Under the pieces are notes generated by a model. It had not been told where the DNA came from and did no database searches. It saw only the letters and a list, made by a program, of their open reading frames with translations. From Megaustenia siamemsis (taxonomy: Eukaryota > Mollusca > Gastropoda > Stylommatophora > Ariophantidae): a stretch of 64,000 nt of DNA. The stretch is from the NCBI GenBank assembly GCA_032433765.1, contig JAVIAB010000051.1:83839973-83903972 (forward strand). The letters are read 5' to 3'. A program made the translations under genes and the position numbers. This document shows, one piece after another, positions 11,816-23,814 of this stretch (positions within the stretch are counted from its first letter, which is position 1; each line of letters starts with the position of its first letter).

Positions 11816-12285
11816 TAACATTAATGGTATATGACAAACATACCTGTTAATTTATCTGCATGTCACATTCACTGGTAATTGTCTAAAATGATTAGTTACG
11901 CAAATTAAATATTTCTACTTGTGTTCATCCACTAAGTGGCTGCGCACTGCTTCTTTAGCCATACATGACAAAGTATCAAAAACAGACACCTGTCAATGGA
12001 CCTATTTTTAGACGTCTACCGTTTGTGTACATTGAGAATGCTAAGCCACAGTGTTCCAGTACTGTTTGTCAAGTTGTCATTTTAAAACTAAACGCGAACC
12101 AAATTCACGTGCTTCATCAATCGATTTCAGAATGGTTTCACCTCTTTTTGATACCACAATGGACTTCCTGTATATGACCTTGAAGAGATTTGTCCATTGT
12201 TGCGATGGATCGATGTGGACAGAGACAGCAATTTGACTTCTTTGTTGAGTGTACTTTTCTTTATAGGCAATGAAAGATTCATGGT
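11816..12285. other. No recognisable feature
   Basis: Mixed-composition spacer. The two overlapping short frames near 11965-12236 have no recognisable similarity. Confidence 0.45.
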
Positions 12286-13018
12286 GACAAAATTAAACAC
12301 TGATTGGACAATAGGTCCCTCATATTAAACATTGATTGGACAATAGGTCCCTCATATATTAAACATTGATTGGACAATATGTCCCTCATATATTAAACAT
12401 TGATTGGACAATAGGTCCTTCATATTTTAAACATTGATTGGACAATAGGTCCCTCATATATTAAATATTGATTGGACAATAGGTCCCTCATATATTAAAC
12501 ATTGATTGGACAATAGGTCCCTAATATATTAAACATTGATTGGACAATAGGTCCCTCATATATTATAGCTCGTTTCAAAACATATGCCCAACTTCAAAAC
12601 GCTATTACTCTCTAACCGTTTGTTAAATACTTTTGAAATTTTCAAAATGTTATTAGAATGCAAAAGACCCTTTAAATGTATATTTAACAAATATCTTGCA
12701 GCTGCAGTTTTCTTAAAGCGGCGATATTTCTTTGATGTTTGTCAAAATTGCAAATAGTGAAGCTCTAAAGAATAGAAATTACCGTAGTTGCTGGTCTACG
12801 ATTAATTTTCACTAGGTAAAGGCGTGGCCGTAATGGGGAAATAACGGGATAAAACAAAACGCCAGGATAATTATTGTCTGCTCAGTTCGAGGACGGACGA
12901 TAATATCAAGGTATACCTGTATGTCAAATTTTCATAGTTGTGTGGTCCTGAAAAGGACCGTTTGTTGAAATAATTTAAGGTAATATAGGGGCCAACATTG
13001 TGGGGGCTATATACTTTC

Positions 13019-14645
13019 ATTCTGAATCAGACGAGTCTAAAAGATTAATAACTGTTTGGGGTTGAACATTCCACAAACCATCATTTTTCCAATATTCCTC
13101 TTCCTGTTTTAAGACGTGGTCTTCACATTTAGCCCAATAATCTTTGTCTATATTTAATAAAGCGAGATTAGCAAGAGTCTTTACATCGCATATTTTGATG
13201 TTGTATTTTCATCTGCCACTTGTCCTTTTAATTTTGCCCAGATTAGTTGTATTGGATTTAAATGAGCATGATAAGGTGGCAGCCTCAAACTTATATGACC
13301 GTGCTCTTGGATAATCTTATCTATTTGAAAAATCTTTGTCCTCTGTTTTTGCTTTACTACAGATAGTAATTCAGGTTTTAAGTACATGTTATTAAATTGT
13401 ATGTGCTCCTTTGTGAGCCATATCTTAATAGCATCTTTTGTACTGGATGACGTCGGGACTTTATCTTCAAGTGCAACAATGTTGTGGTACGCTGCATTGT
13501 CCATTATTAGGCAAGATGGTCGATCTAGTGATGGGAGAACATAATTTTCAATCCAATGTCTAAAAATGTGACCATTCATCTCAGAGTGATAATCCCGATT
13601 GTCTATGGATTTTGAAAGAAAAATGAGCTCTGCATTCTGTATTAGCCCATGTTGTCGACTACCTGCATGAGCAATTATCAAGCGCTGTCCTTTGCTGCTA
13701 GGTATTAATCTCTTAATCTTTCCATCTGATGACTGCCATTCCCTTTGGTTAGTGTGGTGAGCATTGATCCATGTTTCATCCAAGTACACAATATCATAAC
13801 CTTGCTTGCGCACCTCTTTTACTTCACGTAAGTACTTGCTTCTCATGACTACTATATGTGGCTTCTCACAGATGATGTTTCGTCCATTGGAATACTTTCT
13901 GAATGTAAAGCCTGCAGCTCTCACATTCCTCCATAATGCAGACTTTGATATTTCAATACTGTTGTTCTTTTTCAGCGAAATTTTTAATTTTCTTATTGTA
14001 ACAGTTTCATTCATACCCAACATTTTACGAATTTCACTTCTAATAAGTTCACTGTCGAAATTATCCAACATTTTTGCTCTTCCTTGTGATGATGATGATG
14101 ATGATGTGGTCGCCCGATGATTTGAGGTATTCTAGCGGATACGAACCGTAGACTTCCTCCTCGTCATCCGCCCTTAAAAGGACGTTAAGTGGACGTAGTT
14201 ACGTTGTGTTGAAGTTTGCAGTGTAACACTGTGATATCTGCTCCTTTCGGCCCAACACATCCGACTTCAGCCGACATTGTTGAGTACCGGGTTTGTCTTC
14301 CCTCTTCGATCCCTGCTCGCTTGGCCAGACTAGACACGTTAGTCTGTTTCTGGAGGCACCGCGGAGAGGTGTAGCAGGGTCTGGATGGTTCTGGTTCACC
14401 GATCCTGTCGCAAGCCATCAGTTATGAGTCACTGACGACTTCCAGCTCTGGTGCTGGGTGGGGCGCGCCTTCGCCTCCACTCTTCTTTGTGATTTTGTAT
14501 ATTTGGAACATTGACAGTCACGTGCTTGAATCCAGCGATTAAATGACCGTTTAGATAAATCCAAAATGTGTCTTGTCCTATTCTCAGGGTTTTCTAAAGA
14601 ATGAAATAATCTTCCTCGTTTAGCCTCTTTGCAAAAAATAGTCAT
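13019..14645 (-). pseudogene. IS630/Tc1/mariner (DDE_3-type) transposase, copy 1, broken
   Basis: DDE transposase that would cut and paste the element. The intact part, 13181-14071, shows YLDETW (first Asp), LIMDNAAYH (second Asp) and LPPYHAHLNPI + QLIW where Glu is expected. The third acid is Gln (CAA) here; copy 2 has GAA. About 83 residues separate the second Asp from this position, much longer than the DD34-39 of classical Tc1/mariner. The N-terminus (to 14645) is cut by an insertion at 14090-14479. A 1-nt deletion near 13190 truncates a C-tail that copy 2 suggests ends LLDSSDSE (stop at 13019). Confidence 0.88.
14090..14479 (-). mobile_element. Dispersed repeat, family 3, nested in transposase copy 1
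   Basis: About 390 bp flanked by 13-bp direct repeats ctcttccttgtga (14077-14089) and ctcttctttgtga (14480-14492). It is absent at the same place in copy 2. A (GAT)n run at the left end looks like a SINE-type tail, so it probably reads on the minus strand. Relatives lie at 815-1100 and 56645-56940. Confidence 0.82.
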
Positions 14646-15249
14646 ACATTTTTATTGCGATGTTTTGTAAACTGCAGAATTTCATTTTAAGACTCATGAT
14701 AAATGTTAGCGTTCCACGTCTACACCTATGAATTAACGGAAATGGAACACTGAATGTCTCGTGTTTTCTACAAGTGTCTAATTGTGTCAGACAGCTCACG
14801 TTTAAAGCGTGCAAAATCGTAAATTTGACCGTGTATAGATTTGTAATCGCTATTTTTAACTTAAATACTGTAAACACTAAGTTTTGACTACATCAATGGG
14901 TCGTTATAAATTTATATAAATCAAATAAGCAACAATAATAACCAAATGTTTTTTTTTAATGAAATTAATTCCCTGTTGGGTTCTAATCATTATAACTTTA
15001 CATGCAAATTTTGAAAAAATTACAAAAAGCGGTTTAAAAGATATTGATTTTAAAAGTTGGGCACGAATTATGAAACAAGCTATAAACATTGATTGGACAA
15101 TAGGTCCCTCATATATTAAAAACATTGATTGGACAATAGGTCCCTCATATATTAAACATTGATTGGACAATAGGTCCCTCATATATTAAACATTGATTGG
15201 ACAATAGGTCCCTCATATATTAAACATTGATTGGACAATATACATATAC

Positions 15250-15508
15250 AAGTAAAGAGCCCCCCCCCCACCGTCACGCCAAGTGGCATATAGGGAATAT
15301 GGTGATAGTGACCATAAATTGTACAGACCTTCGGCACATGATTTTTGGGGTAATGTGGTCGATATTATGTCCGTGTCGCTTTACTTTCCCAGAAAGAATC
15401 AGGTACCCATTTAAGGCTGGGTGAATCCGGAAGCTGTCGGTTGGGATCGAACCCTCCCTCTTGTCCTTTGTAGTCCGGTCCCCTAACCACTGTTCTATCG
15501 CGGCTCCC
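15250..15508 (-). mobile_element. tRNA-derived SINE, family 1
   Basis: Complete-looking reverse copy: tail with a run of C, body gtgatagtgacc and ggtaatgtggtcg, B box as gggatcgaaccctccc, head ctatcgcggctccc. It is flanked by ttgattggacaat on both sides, inside the 34-bp minisatellite. Confidence 0.88.
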
Positions 15509-15775
15509 TTTGATTGGACAATGGGTCCCTGATATAAACATTGATTAGACAATAGGTCCCTCATATATTAAACATTGATTAGACAACATGTCTCTGATAT
15601 GGTTAACATTGATTAGACAATAGGTCCCTGATATAGTTAACATTGATTAGACAACAGGTTGCCGAAATAGCTAGCATTGATTAGACAATAGATCCCTGAT
15701 ATGGTTGATATTGATTAGAAATTAGGTCCCTGATATGGTTGACATTGAATGGACAATAGGTCCCTGATGGTTAAC

Positions 15776-15990
15776 TCTTCATTCACATGAACATATTGAT
15801 ACCTCTACGTTATGTTTCGTGTCCTTGTTTTATTGTCTCTTTCATTTGTTTAAAACATTCAAGTGTTTTCAGCGACGACTGAAACGATCAATCCAGCAAT
15901 GGTTTATTTACAAACTTCGGCTGCATTATTCACTCATTGTACCTACGCTTTATTTGCGCCCTCCCATTTAGTCGACACACGTTTTAATTT
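15776..15990. other. No recognisable feature
   Basis: Short spacer between arrays. The long + frame starting at 15863 is mainly array sequence. Confidence 0.45.
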
Positions 15991-17400
15991 AAACTCACTT
16001 CTGTTTTATTCAAACTCACTTCTGTTTTTATTCAAACTCACTTCTGTTTTTATTCAAACTCACTTCTGTTTTTATTCAAACTCACTTCTGTTTTTATTCA
16101 AACTCACTTCTGTTTTATTCAAACTCACTTCTGTTTTATTCAAACTCACTTCTGTTTTATTCAAACTCACTTCTGTTTTATTCAAACTCACTTCTGTTTT
16201 ATTCAAACTCACTTCTGTTTTATTCAAACTCACTTCTGTTTTATTCACTCACTTCTGTTTTTATTCAGACTCACTTCTGTTTTTATTCAGACTCACTTCT
16301 GTTTTTATTCAGACTCACTTGTGCTTTTGTCCAGACCCACTTGTGCTTTTGTCCAGACCCACTTGTGCTTTTGTCCAGACCCACTTGTGCTTTTGTCCAG
16401 ACCCACTTGTGCTTTTGTCCAGACCCACTTGTGCTTTTGTCCAGACCCACTTGTGCTTTTGTCCAGACCCACTTGTGCTTTTGTCCAGACCCACTTGTGC
16501 TTTTGTCCAGACCCTCTTGTGTTTTTGTCCAGACCCACTTTTTTGTGTCCAGACCCACATTTTTTGTCCAGATCCACTTGTGTTTTTGTCCAGACCCACT
16601 TGTGTTTTTGTCCAGACTCACTTGTGTTTTTGTCCAGACTCACTTGTGTTTTTGTCCAGACTCACTTGTGTTTTTGTCCAGGCTCTGTGTTTTTGTCCAG
16701 ACTCTGTGTTTTTGTCCAGACTCTGTGTTTTTGTCCAGACTCGTGTTTTTGTCCAGACCCCTTGTGTTTTTGTCCAGACTCCTTGTGTTTTTGTCCAGAC
16801 TCCTTGTGTTTTTGTCCAGACTCCTTGTGTTTTTGTCCAGACTCACTTGTGTTTTTGTCCAGACTCACTTGTGTTTTTGTCCAGACTCACTTGTGTTTTT
16901 GTCCAGACTCACTTGTGTTTTTGTCCAGACTCACTTGTGTTTTTGTCCAGACTCACTAGTGTTTTTGTCCAGACTCACTAGTGTTTTTGTCCAGACTCAC
17001 TTGTGTTTTTGTCCAGACTCACTTGTGTTTTTGTCCAGACTCACTTGTGTTTTTGTCTAGACTCACTTGTGTTTTTGTCCAGACTCACTTGTGTTTTTGT
17101 CCAGACTCACTTGTGTTTTTGTCCAGACTCACTTGTGTTTTTGTCCAGACTCACTTGTGTTTTTGTCCAGACTCACTTGTGTTTTTGTCCAGACTCACTT
17201 GTGTTTTTGTCCAGACTCACTTGTGTTTTTGTCCAGACTCACTTGTGTTTTTGTCCAGACTCACTTGTGTTTTTGTCCAGACTCACTTGTGTTTTTGTCC
17301 AGACTCACTTGTGTTTTTGTCCAGACTCACTTGTGTTTTTGTCCAGACTCACTTGTGTTTTTGTCCAGACTCACTTGTGTTTTTGTCCAGACTCACTTTT
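15991..17400. repeat. 22-bp satellite in two flavours
   Basis: From 15991 the unit is actcacttctgttttattca (20-22 bp). From about 16315 it becomes actcacttgtgtttttgtcc + ag (22 bp; a cccacttgtgc variant comes first). The 22-bp period rotates the reading frame, so all three + frames give interleaved LSRLTCVFVQTHLCF-type ORFs. Not coding. Confidence 0.93.
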
Positions 17401-17922
17401 TTTTAAAAAATCCAGACTTTTTAAAATCCAGACTCACTTGTGTTTTACTCACGTCTGTTGTACTCACGTCTGGTGTACTCACGTCTGTTGTACTCACTTC
17501 TGTTGTACTCACTTCTGTTGTACTCACTTCTGTTTTGCTCACTTCTGTTTTGCTCACTTCTGTTTTGCTCACGTCTGTTTTACTCACTTCTAATTTATTC
17601 AAACTGACGTCTGTTTTACTCACGTCTGTTTTATTCAAACTCACGTCTGTTTTACTCACGTCTGTTTTACTCACGTCTGTTTTACTCACGTCTGTTTTAC
17701 TCACGTCTGTTTTACTCACTTCTGTTTTGCTCACTTCTGTTTTATTCAAACTCACGTCTGTTTTACTCACGTCTGTTTTACTCACGTCTGTTTTACTCAC
17801 GTCTGTTTTACTCACGTCTGTTTGTTTTACTCACTTCTGTTTTACTCACTTCTGTTTTACTCACTTCTGTTTTACTCACTTCTATATTGCTCACTTCTGT
17901 TTTACTCACTTCTATATTGCTC

Positions 17923-20900
17923 CAAAATGGAGGAATTATTTTTCTCCGGCTTGGTATAGAACCGTTGATCAGAGGTTTAACAAGCCGCTATCGTAAAAAC
18001 GATGTTGTTAATGAAACGTAGACCTGATACAGAATGTGTAAATTAGCAGTAGATAGTAGTGATAGTTTTTTCGGCCCTAAAACAACAACAAAAATAGGAT
18101 TCTGGAATGTGCGAACAATGGCCGCTCCGACGAAACATGCACAGGTCGCGAGCGAGATGGACAGATACGATCTAGATATTTTAGGATTAAGCGAAATGCG
18201 CTGGCCTGGAACAGGTAGGAGATCTATTGATAATAAAATAGTAGTTTTTTCTGGAAGGGAAGATGGAAAACACCGTGAAGGAGTAGGCATAATGATGACA
18301 GACAAAGCTGCAAGAAGTTTATTAGAATGGGAACCGGTAAATAGCCGTCTGATACGAACACGATACAAAACAAAACATGGAAGACTTTCAATTATTCAAT
18401 GTTATGCGCCTACTAACGAAGCTGATGATGAAGTTAAGGATGATTTTTATAACCAACTGCAACAACTTATAAACAAAATACCAAAACACGATCTTTTAAT
18501 TGTAATGGGAGACTTCAACGCCAAAGTAGGACAAGATAACGCAGGAGTGGAACATGTGATGGGGAGAGAAGGCTGTAATACAACAAGTCAGAATGGAGAA
18601 AGATTAATAGAATTATGTTTAATAGAAAATTTAGTTATAGGTGGGACATTATTTCCACATAAAAATATCCACAAAACAACATGGATATCTCCTGATGATA
18701 GAACATCAAATCAAATTGACCACCTATGTATTAAACAACAATTCAGATCATCATTAATAGATGTAAGAGCATACAGAGGTGCTGATGTTAATAGTGACCA
18801 CAACCTGTGCATTGGGAAAATAAGATTAAAATTTAGAAACCAACAGAAGAGGTCAATTACACATAAAATTGATAGTCATAAACTGAAAGATGAAGCAATA
18901 AAGGAAAAGTTTAACATAGAGCTAAGTAATTGTTATTCAGCACTTGGTGAAATAGACTTAGATATCAATGAAATGTGGGACTCACAGAGCAAAATACTAA
19001 TGACAGCAGCAGAAGCAAGTGCTGGACTGAAGAAAATGGAAAAACGAGCTTGGATCTCAGACACCACATGGAAATACATCAAAGAAAGAAGAGAAGCGAA
19101 GAGAGCCATGACTAATGTAAAGACAGATCTTGGAAAGGTTCTGGCAAAAGCAACATACAAAGAATTAGACAACAAAGTGAAAAGTTCGGCAAGAAGAGAT
19201 ACAAGAGCTTATATAGACAACTTGGCAGAGAAAGCAGAGACAGCTGCAATTACAGGAGACAGCAGAACTCTTTATACTGTACAAAAGATGCTGACAAACA
19301 CCTATACATCCAGTGGAACACCAATTCTAGACAAATCTGGATTAATGCTAACAACAAGCGCAGACATAAAAGCCCGTTGGGCGGAACACTTCAAAGAAAT
19401 TCTTAACCGTCCACTACCTCACAGTTTAATAGATTTTGAAGCTGAAACACCAGCAGCAGAATTAGATGTAAATTTAGATGACTTCACCTTGAGTGAAATA
19501 GAAACCACCTTAAAGCTAATGACCAATAACAAGGCTGCTGGAGAGGATAAGTTAACAGCTGAGATCCTCAAGGCAATTGATAGCCATAATTTAATACATC
19601 TCCAAAAAATGTTCAACATCATTTGGAAAACAGAGAAGACGCCTCATAAATGGAAAAAAGGAATCATTGTTAAGATCCCAAAAAAGGGCAATCTTAGAGA
19701 TTGTAACAATTGGAGAGGCGTGACACTTTTGTCAGTTGCCTCAAAATTATTCTGTAAAATCATCCTAAATAGAATAAAGGATTCAATAGATACAGTAATG
19801 CGTGAAGAACAGGCTGGGTTTAGAAAAGGGAGAAGCTGTCTTGACCACATTTTCACTCTACGACTTATATTGGAGGAACACATTGAAAAGCAAAAACCTT
19901 TTGTACTTAACTTCATCGACTTCAAAAAAGCATTTGATAGTATTCATAGAGATTCTTTGTGGAAAATTCTGAAGCAATATGGCTTACCATAAAAAATCAT
20001 AAATATTATCAAAGACATGTATGATGGTTACACATGTGCAGTTCGAACAGAGGAAGGACAGAGCGAATGTTTCCCAATAGAAACTGGGGTTAAACAAGGA
20101 TGTATTTTATCGCCCTTGTTATTTGGAATTGTTATGGACTTCATAATGAAGAAATGCTGCACTGGTAATAAAGGCATCGAATGGATACAAGGAGACCATT
20201 TGGAGGACCTGGACTTTGCTAATGACATAGTTCTCATCAGCAATCAGATAAAAACGATGCAGGAAAACACAAATGAACTATCATCAATAGCCAGCAAAAT
20301 TGGGCTTGAGGTCAATCATGAAAAGACTAAAGTCATGAAAAGTTTAATTCCAACAAGTGACAAAATATACATGGAAAAAAAACCAGTAGAAGAGATCGAT
20401 CACTTCATCTATCTTGGAAGTCACATTGATCGAGAAGGGGATACGAGCAAAGAAATTAGAATCAGACTGGCTAAAGCAGCAATGTCTTTCAGAAGCCTTG
20501 AAAAGTTGTGGAAATCAAAACTCATTAGCACAAACACAAAACTTAGGCTATTCAAATCAAATGTACTATCAACCCTTACGTATGCGTGTGAAAGCTGGAA
20601 AACAACAAGAGATATAGAAACAAAGTTGAACGCATTCGAAAATAAATGTCTAAGGAAAATACTTGGTATAGAATGGAACGAATTCAAAACAAACGAGGAA
20701 ATTAGAGAAATCGCCAATCAACCACTAATATCTTCAGTAATAAAGAAAAGACGATGGTCATACGTTGGACATGTGATGAGAAGAGATAATAATCGAATAG
20801 CAAAGCAAGCCCTCATATGGGAAACAACAGGTAAAAGAAAAAGAGGAAGACCCAGGGAGACACTGAGAAGAACATTGATGAGAGAGGCAAGAGCAGCAGG

Positions 20901-21069
20901 AATCGGCTCCCTCAATGAGATAGAACTGCTTGCACAGAACAGAGACAGATGGCGAGATTTGATAAAATATCTTTAAAAGAAAACTGCTAGAACAAAAATT
21001 CATATAGGAGAAGGTGTATCTTGGTCTACGCCCTATGGGCCGGTTACGGCTCGAAAGGTCAATAGATAG
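17923..21069 (+). mobile_element. Near-complete RTE-like non-LTR retrotransposon
   Basis: About 3.15 kb bounded by direct repeats atattgctc (17914-17922 and 21070-21078) within the 15-bp satellite. It has a short 5' UTR, one endonuclease-reverse transcriptase ORF and a brief 3' UTR (gccctatgggccggttacgg, cggctcgaaagg) ending in a GATA-like tail. That 3' end is shared with the SINE at 4950-5215. Confidence 0.87.
18034..20976 (+). pseudogene. RTE-like endonuclease-reverse transcriptase ORF, one stop and mutated active site
   Basis: 980 residues if the single in-frame TAA at 19990-19992 is ignored; both parts share the same frame. An N-terminal APE-type endonuclease shows FWNVRTM, LGLSEMRW, MGDFNAKVG and SDHNL. 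The reverse transcriptase shows NWRGVTLLSVASK, EEQAGFRKGRSC, FIDFKKAFDSIHR and GVKQGCILSPLLF. The catalytic FADD motif is FAND here (20216-20230 region), so the first Asp is Asn. The C-terminal region has HVMRRDN and GKRKRGRPRETLRR, typical of this group. It would copy its own RNA into DNA by target-primed reverse transcription, but this copy should be inactive. Confidence 0.93.
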
Positions 21070-22665
21070 ATATTGCTCACTTCTGTTTCACTCATTTCTA
21101 TTTTGTTCACTTCTATTTTGCTCACTTCTGTTTTGCTCACTTCTGTTTTATTCAAACTCCCGTCTGTTTTACTCCCGTCTGTTTTACTCCCGTCTGTTTT
21201 ACCCGTCTGTTTTACTCCCGTCTGTTTTACTCCCGTCTGTTTTACTCCCGTCTGTTTTACTCCCGTCTGTTTTACTCCCGTCTGTTTTACTCCCGTCTTT
21301 TTTACTCACGTCTTTTTTACTCACGTCTTTTTTACTCACGTCTGTTTTACTCACGTCTGTTTTACTCACGTTTGTTTTACTCACGTCTGTTTTACTCTCT
21401 TCTAATTTATTCAAACTGACGTCTGTTTTACTCACGTCTGTTTATTCACGTCTGTTTACTCACGTCTGTTTATTCACGTCTGTTTACTCACGTCTGTTTT
21501 ACTCACGTCTGTTTTACTCACGTCTGTTTTACTCACTTCTAATTTATTCAAACTGACGTCTGTTTTACTCACGTCTGTTTGTTTCAAACTCACGTCTGTT
21601 TTACTCACGTCTGTTTTACTCACGTCTGTTTTACTCACGTCTGTTTTACTCACTTCTGATTTACTCACTTCTTTTTTACTCACTTCTGTTTTATTCAAAC
21701 TCACGTCTGTTTTACTCACTTCTAATTTATTCAAACTGACGTCTGTTTTACTCACGTCTGTTTTTCTCACGTCTGTTTTACTCACGTCTGTTTTACTCAC
21801 GTCTGTTTTACTCACGTTTGTTTTACTCACGTTTGTTTTACTCACGTCTGTTTTACTCACGTCTGTTTTACTCACGTCTGTTTTACTCACGTCTGTTTTA
21901 CTCACGTCTGTTTTACTCTCTTCTAATTTATCCAAACTGACGTCTGTTTTACTCACGTCTGTTTTACTCACGTCTGTTTTACTCACGTCTGTTTTACTCA
22001 CGTCTGTTTTACTCACGTCTGTTTTACTCACGTCTTTTTTACTCACGTCTGTTTTACTCACTTCTAATTTATTCAAACTGACGTATGTTTTACTCACGTC
22101 TGTTTTATTCAAACTCACGTCTGTTTTACTCACGTCTGTTTTACTCACTTCTGTTTTACTCACTTCTGTTTTACTCACTTCTGTTTTACTCCTGTTTTAT
22201 TCAAACTCACGTCTGTTTTACTCACTTCTAATTTATTCAAACTGACGTCTGTTTTACTCACGTCTGTTTTACTCACGTCTGTTTTACTCACGTCTGTTTT
22301 ACTCACGACTGTTTTACTCACGTCTATTTTACTCACGTCTATTTTACTCACGTCTATTTTACTCACGTCTATTTTACTCACGTCTATTTTACTCACGTCT
22401 ATTTTACTCACGTCTATTTTACTCACGTCTATTTTACTCACGTCTATTTTACTCACGTCTATTTTACTCACGTTGGTTTTTTTCACGTATGTTTTTCTCA
22501 AACTCACATCTGTTTTACTCACGTCTGTTTTACTCACGTCCGTTTTACTCATGTCCGTTTTACTCACTTCCGTTTTACTCACTTCCGTTTTACTCACTTC
22601 CGTTTTACTCACTTCCGTTTTACTCACTTCCGTTTTACTCACTTCCGCTTTACTCACCGTTATAT

Positions 22666-23140
22666 TTGGCTTCAATAAACTCTACGAGAACTCCAAACTC
22701 AAGAACCTACTACGAGAAAAATGGACTTATGGAATGTTAGAAACACTGGGAAATATAACAGAAGCCAATAGAACAACAAAACACCAAAAACTGTCTCCAC
22801 TCGACGATGAAAGTCAAATATAGTCAAATAATGAAATATGTTCAGTTGTATATGTGTATGCCAGCTTCATATCTAGCAAGTCTCGAGAGACTAAATTTTG
22901 TGTGAATGTAAATTTCCTATTTTTCACACTGACAACTGTGTGCTCAAGTCTCCCTCGCCATACAGGCAGACATTCTCCGACTCCGTGATAGGTGTATTGT
23001 CATTTTTTGTTGTTGTTGAAATCTTCGAGTATTTTAAAGTTTATGGGTACATTCGTTTTTCCCCCTGTACATTTTGCCCGGGCTGCAGTCAGTTTTGGCC
23101 TACTCTTTGACAACTGCTAAAGGTACCTCAACGTGGACAG
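22666..23140. other. No recognisable feature; possible RTE tail remnant
   Basis: 22670-22810 includes a decayed 3'-end-like phrase (ggaaatataacagaagccaa). No first nucleoplasmin exon was found here. Confidence 0.4.
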
Positions 23141-23144
23141 AATG

Positions 23145-23340
23145 CTAAAGGGATGCATTTTTTTCGCTGTCATCAGATGCCTTGACACCATGATCTCACT
23201 ACCCAAAGACCAGGGATCAATTGTTGGGAATGGAAACCGCGACCTTCCTATCCAAAGGCCGTCATCTTACCTTGACATCAGCCATTCCCCAGTGGGAAGC
23301 CCAGGTTTCGCATACACAAGCTGCAATTTGACCTTGATTT
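23145..23340 (-). mobile_element. Decayed tRNA-derived SINE, family 4
   Basis: The reverse complement contains caaggtaagatgacggcctt, ggataggaaggtc and gggtagtgagatcat, aligning with the SINE at 3505-3720. It lies about 380 bp upstream of nucleoplasmin exon a. Confidence 0.6.
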
Positions 23341-23389
23341 GGTGTGGGTCTCAAAGACTCCATTTTCTCCAATATTTTTTGCATGACAG

Positions 23390-23690
23390 ATCTAAACGAT
23401 GATAATGATGCAATATGTATGAAAGATCTAAACTATGAAATGCAATATGTATGAAAGATCTAAAAGATGATATGCAATGTGTTTGAAAGATCTAAACAAT
23501 GATAGTGCAATGTGTATGAAAGGTCTTAACAATGATAGTGCAATGTGTATGAAAGGTCTTAGCAATGATAGTGCAATGTGTATGAAAAGTCTTAACAATG
23601 ATAGTGCAATGTGTATGAAAGATCTAAACAATGATAGTGCAATGTGTATGAAAGGTCTAAACAATGACAAAGCAATTTGCTCTGTTATAT
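23390..23690. repeat. 33-bp minisatellite
   Basis: Unit gaaaggtcttaacaatgata + gtgcaatgtgtat, ending just 30 bp before nucleoplasmin exon a. The 33-bp period leaves frames open (LNNDSAMCMKG). Confidence 0.88.
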
Positions 23691-23719
23691 TTAATACGCT
23701 AAATCACTGTCTTGTTCAG

Positions 23720-23814
23720 GTGTTGTGCTCACTGCGGAGAAGCGCAGTGTCACTTGGGTAGTCAACAGTTCCGACCCAGATGAAGTAATGGACCACACTC
23801 TGTTCTTAAAAGTG
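23720..23814 (+). CDS. Nucleoplasmin-like exon a: first core strands
   Basis: 95 nt: acceptor cttgttcag, donor gtggtaagt. The first two bases (GT) complete a codon begun in an unseen exon; GGT (Gly) would fit the family's pattern of aromatic residue-Gly before this strand. It encodes 31 further residues starting VVLTAEKRSVTWVV and ending LFLKV, the first strands of the nucleoplasmin core. It ends in phase 0. The shorter overlapping frame, which contains LRRSAVSLG, stops at a TAG inside the exon and is not used. Confidence 0.88.

Larger units (their letters stand above)
12566..15082 (-). mobile_element. Tc1/mariner-superfamily DNA transposon, copy 1
   Basis: The ends are imperfect inverted repeats. 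The left end starts TAGCTCGTTTCA with tgcccaacttcaaaac inside. The right end, read in reverse, starts TAGCTTGTTTCA with cgtgcccaacttt inside. A TA dinucleotide borders each side, as expected for this superfamily. The element interrupts the 34-bp minisatellite. A related copy lies at 58029-60111. Confidence 0.85.
12286..15775. repeat. 34-bp minisatellite, split by a transposon and a SINE
   Basis: Unit attgattggacaataggtcc + ctcatatattaaac at 12286-12565, 15083-15248 and 15509-15775. Copies become more diverged (attagac, ctgatatggtt) toward 15.7 kb. The transposon 12566-15082 and the SINE 15250-15508 are both inserted in it. Confidence 0.9.
17430..22665. repeat. 15-bp satellite (ttttactcacgtctg), split by an RTE element
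   Basis: Blocks 17430-17922 and 21070-22665 of ttttactcacgtctg and close variants (acttccg, acgtcta, gctcacttct). Longer ttttattcaaactgacgtctg units are interspersed. Frames of the SKTDV and LLTSV type run open on both strands purely from the 15-bp period. Confidence 0.93.

Noticed and set aside
15863..17996. Long Cys/Phe/Leu-rich frames (VFVQTHLCF)
   Set aside because: A 22-bp period makes the same motif appear in all three frames, so it is an array artefact.
22666..23719. First exon of the nucleoplasmin-like gene
   Set aside because: Looked for ATG plus a short peptide ending in phase 1 before a gt donor. No candidate had both a plausible peptide and a donor, so the start is left unassigned.
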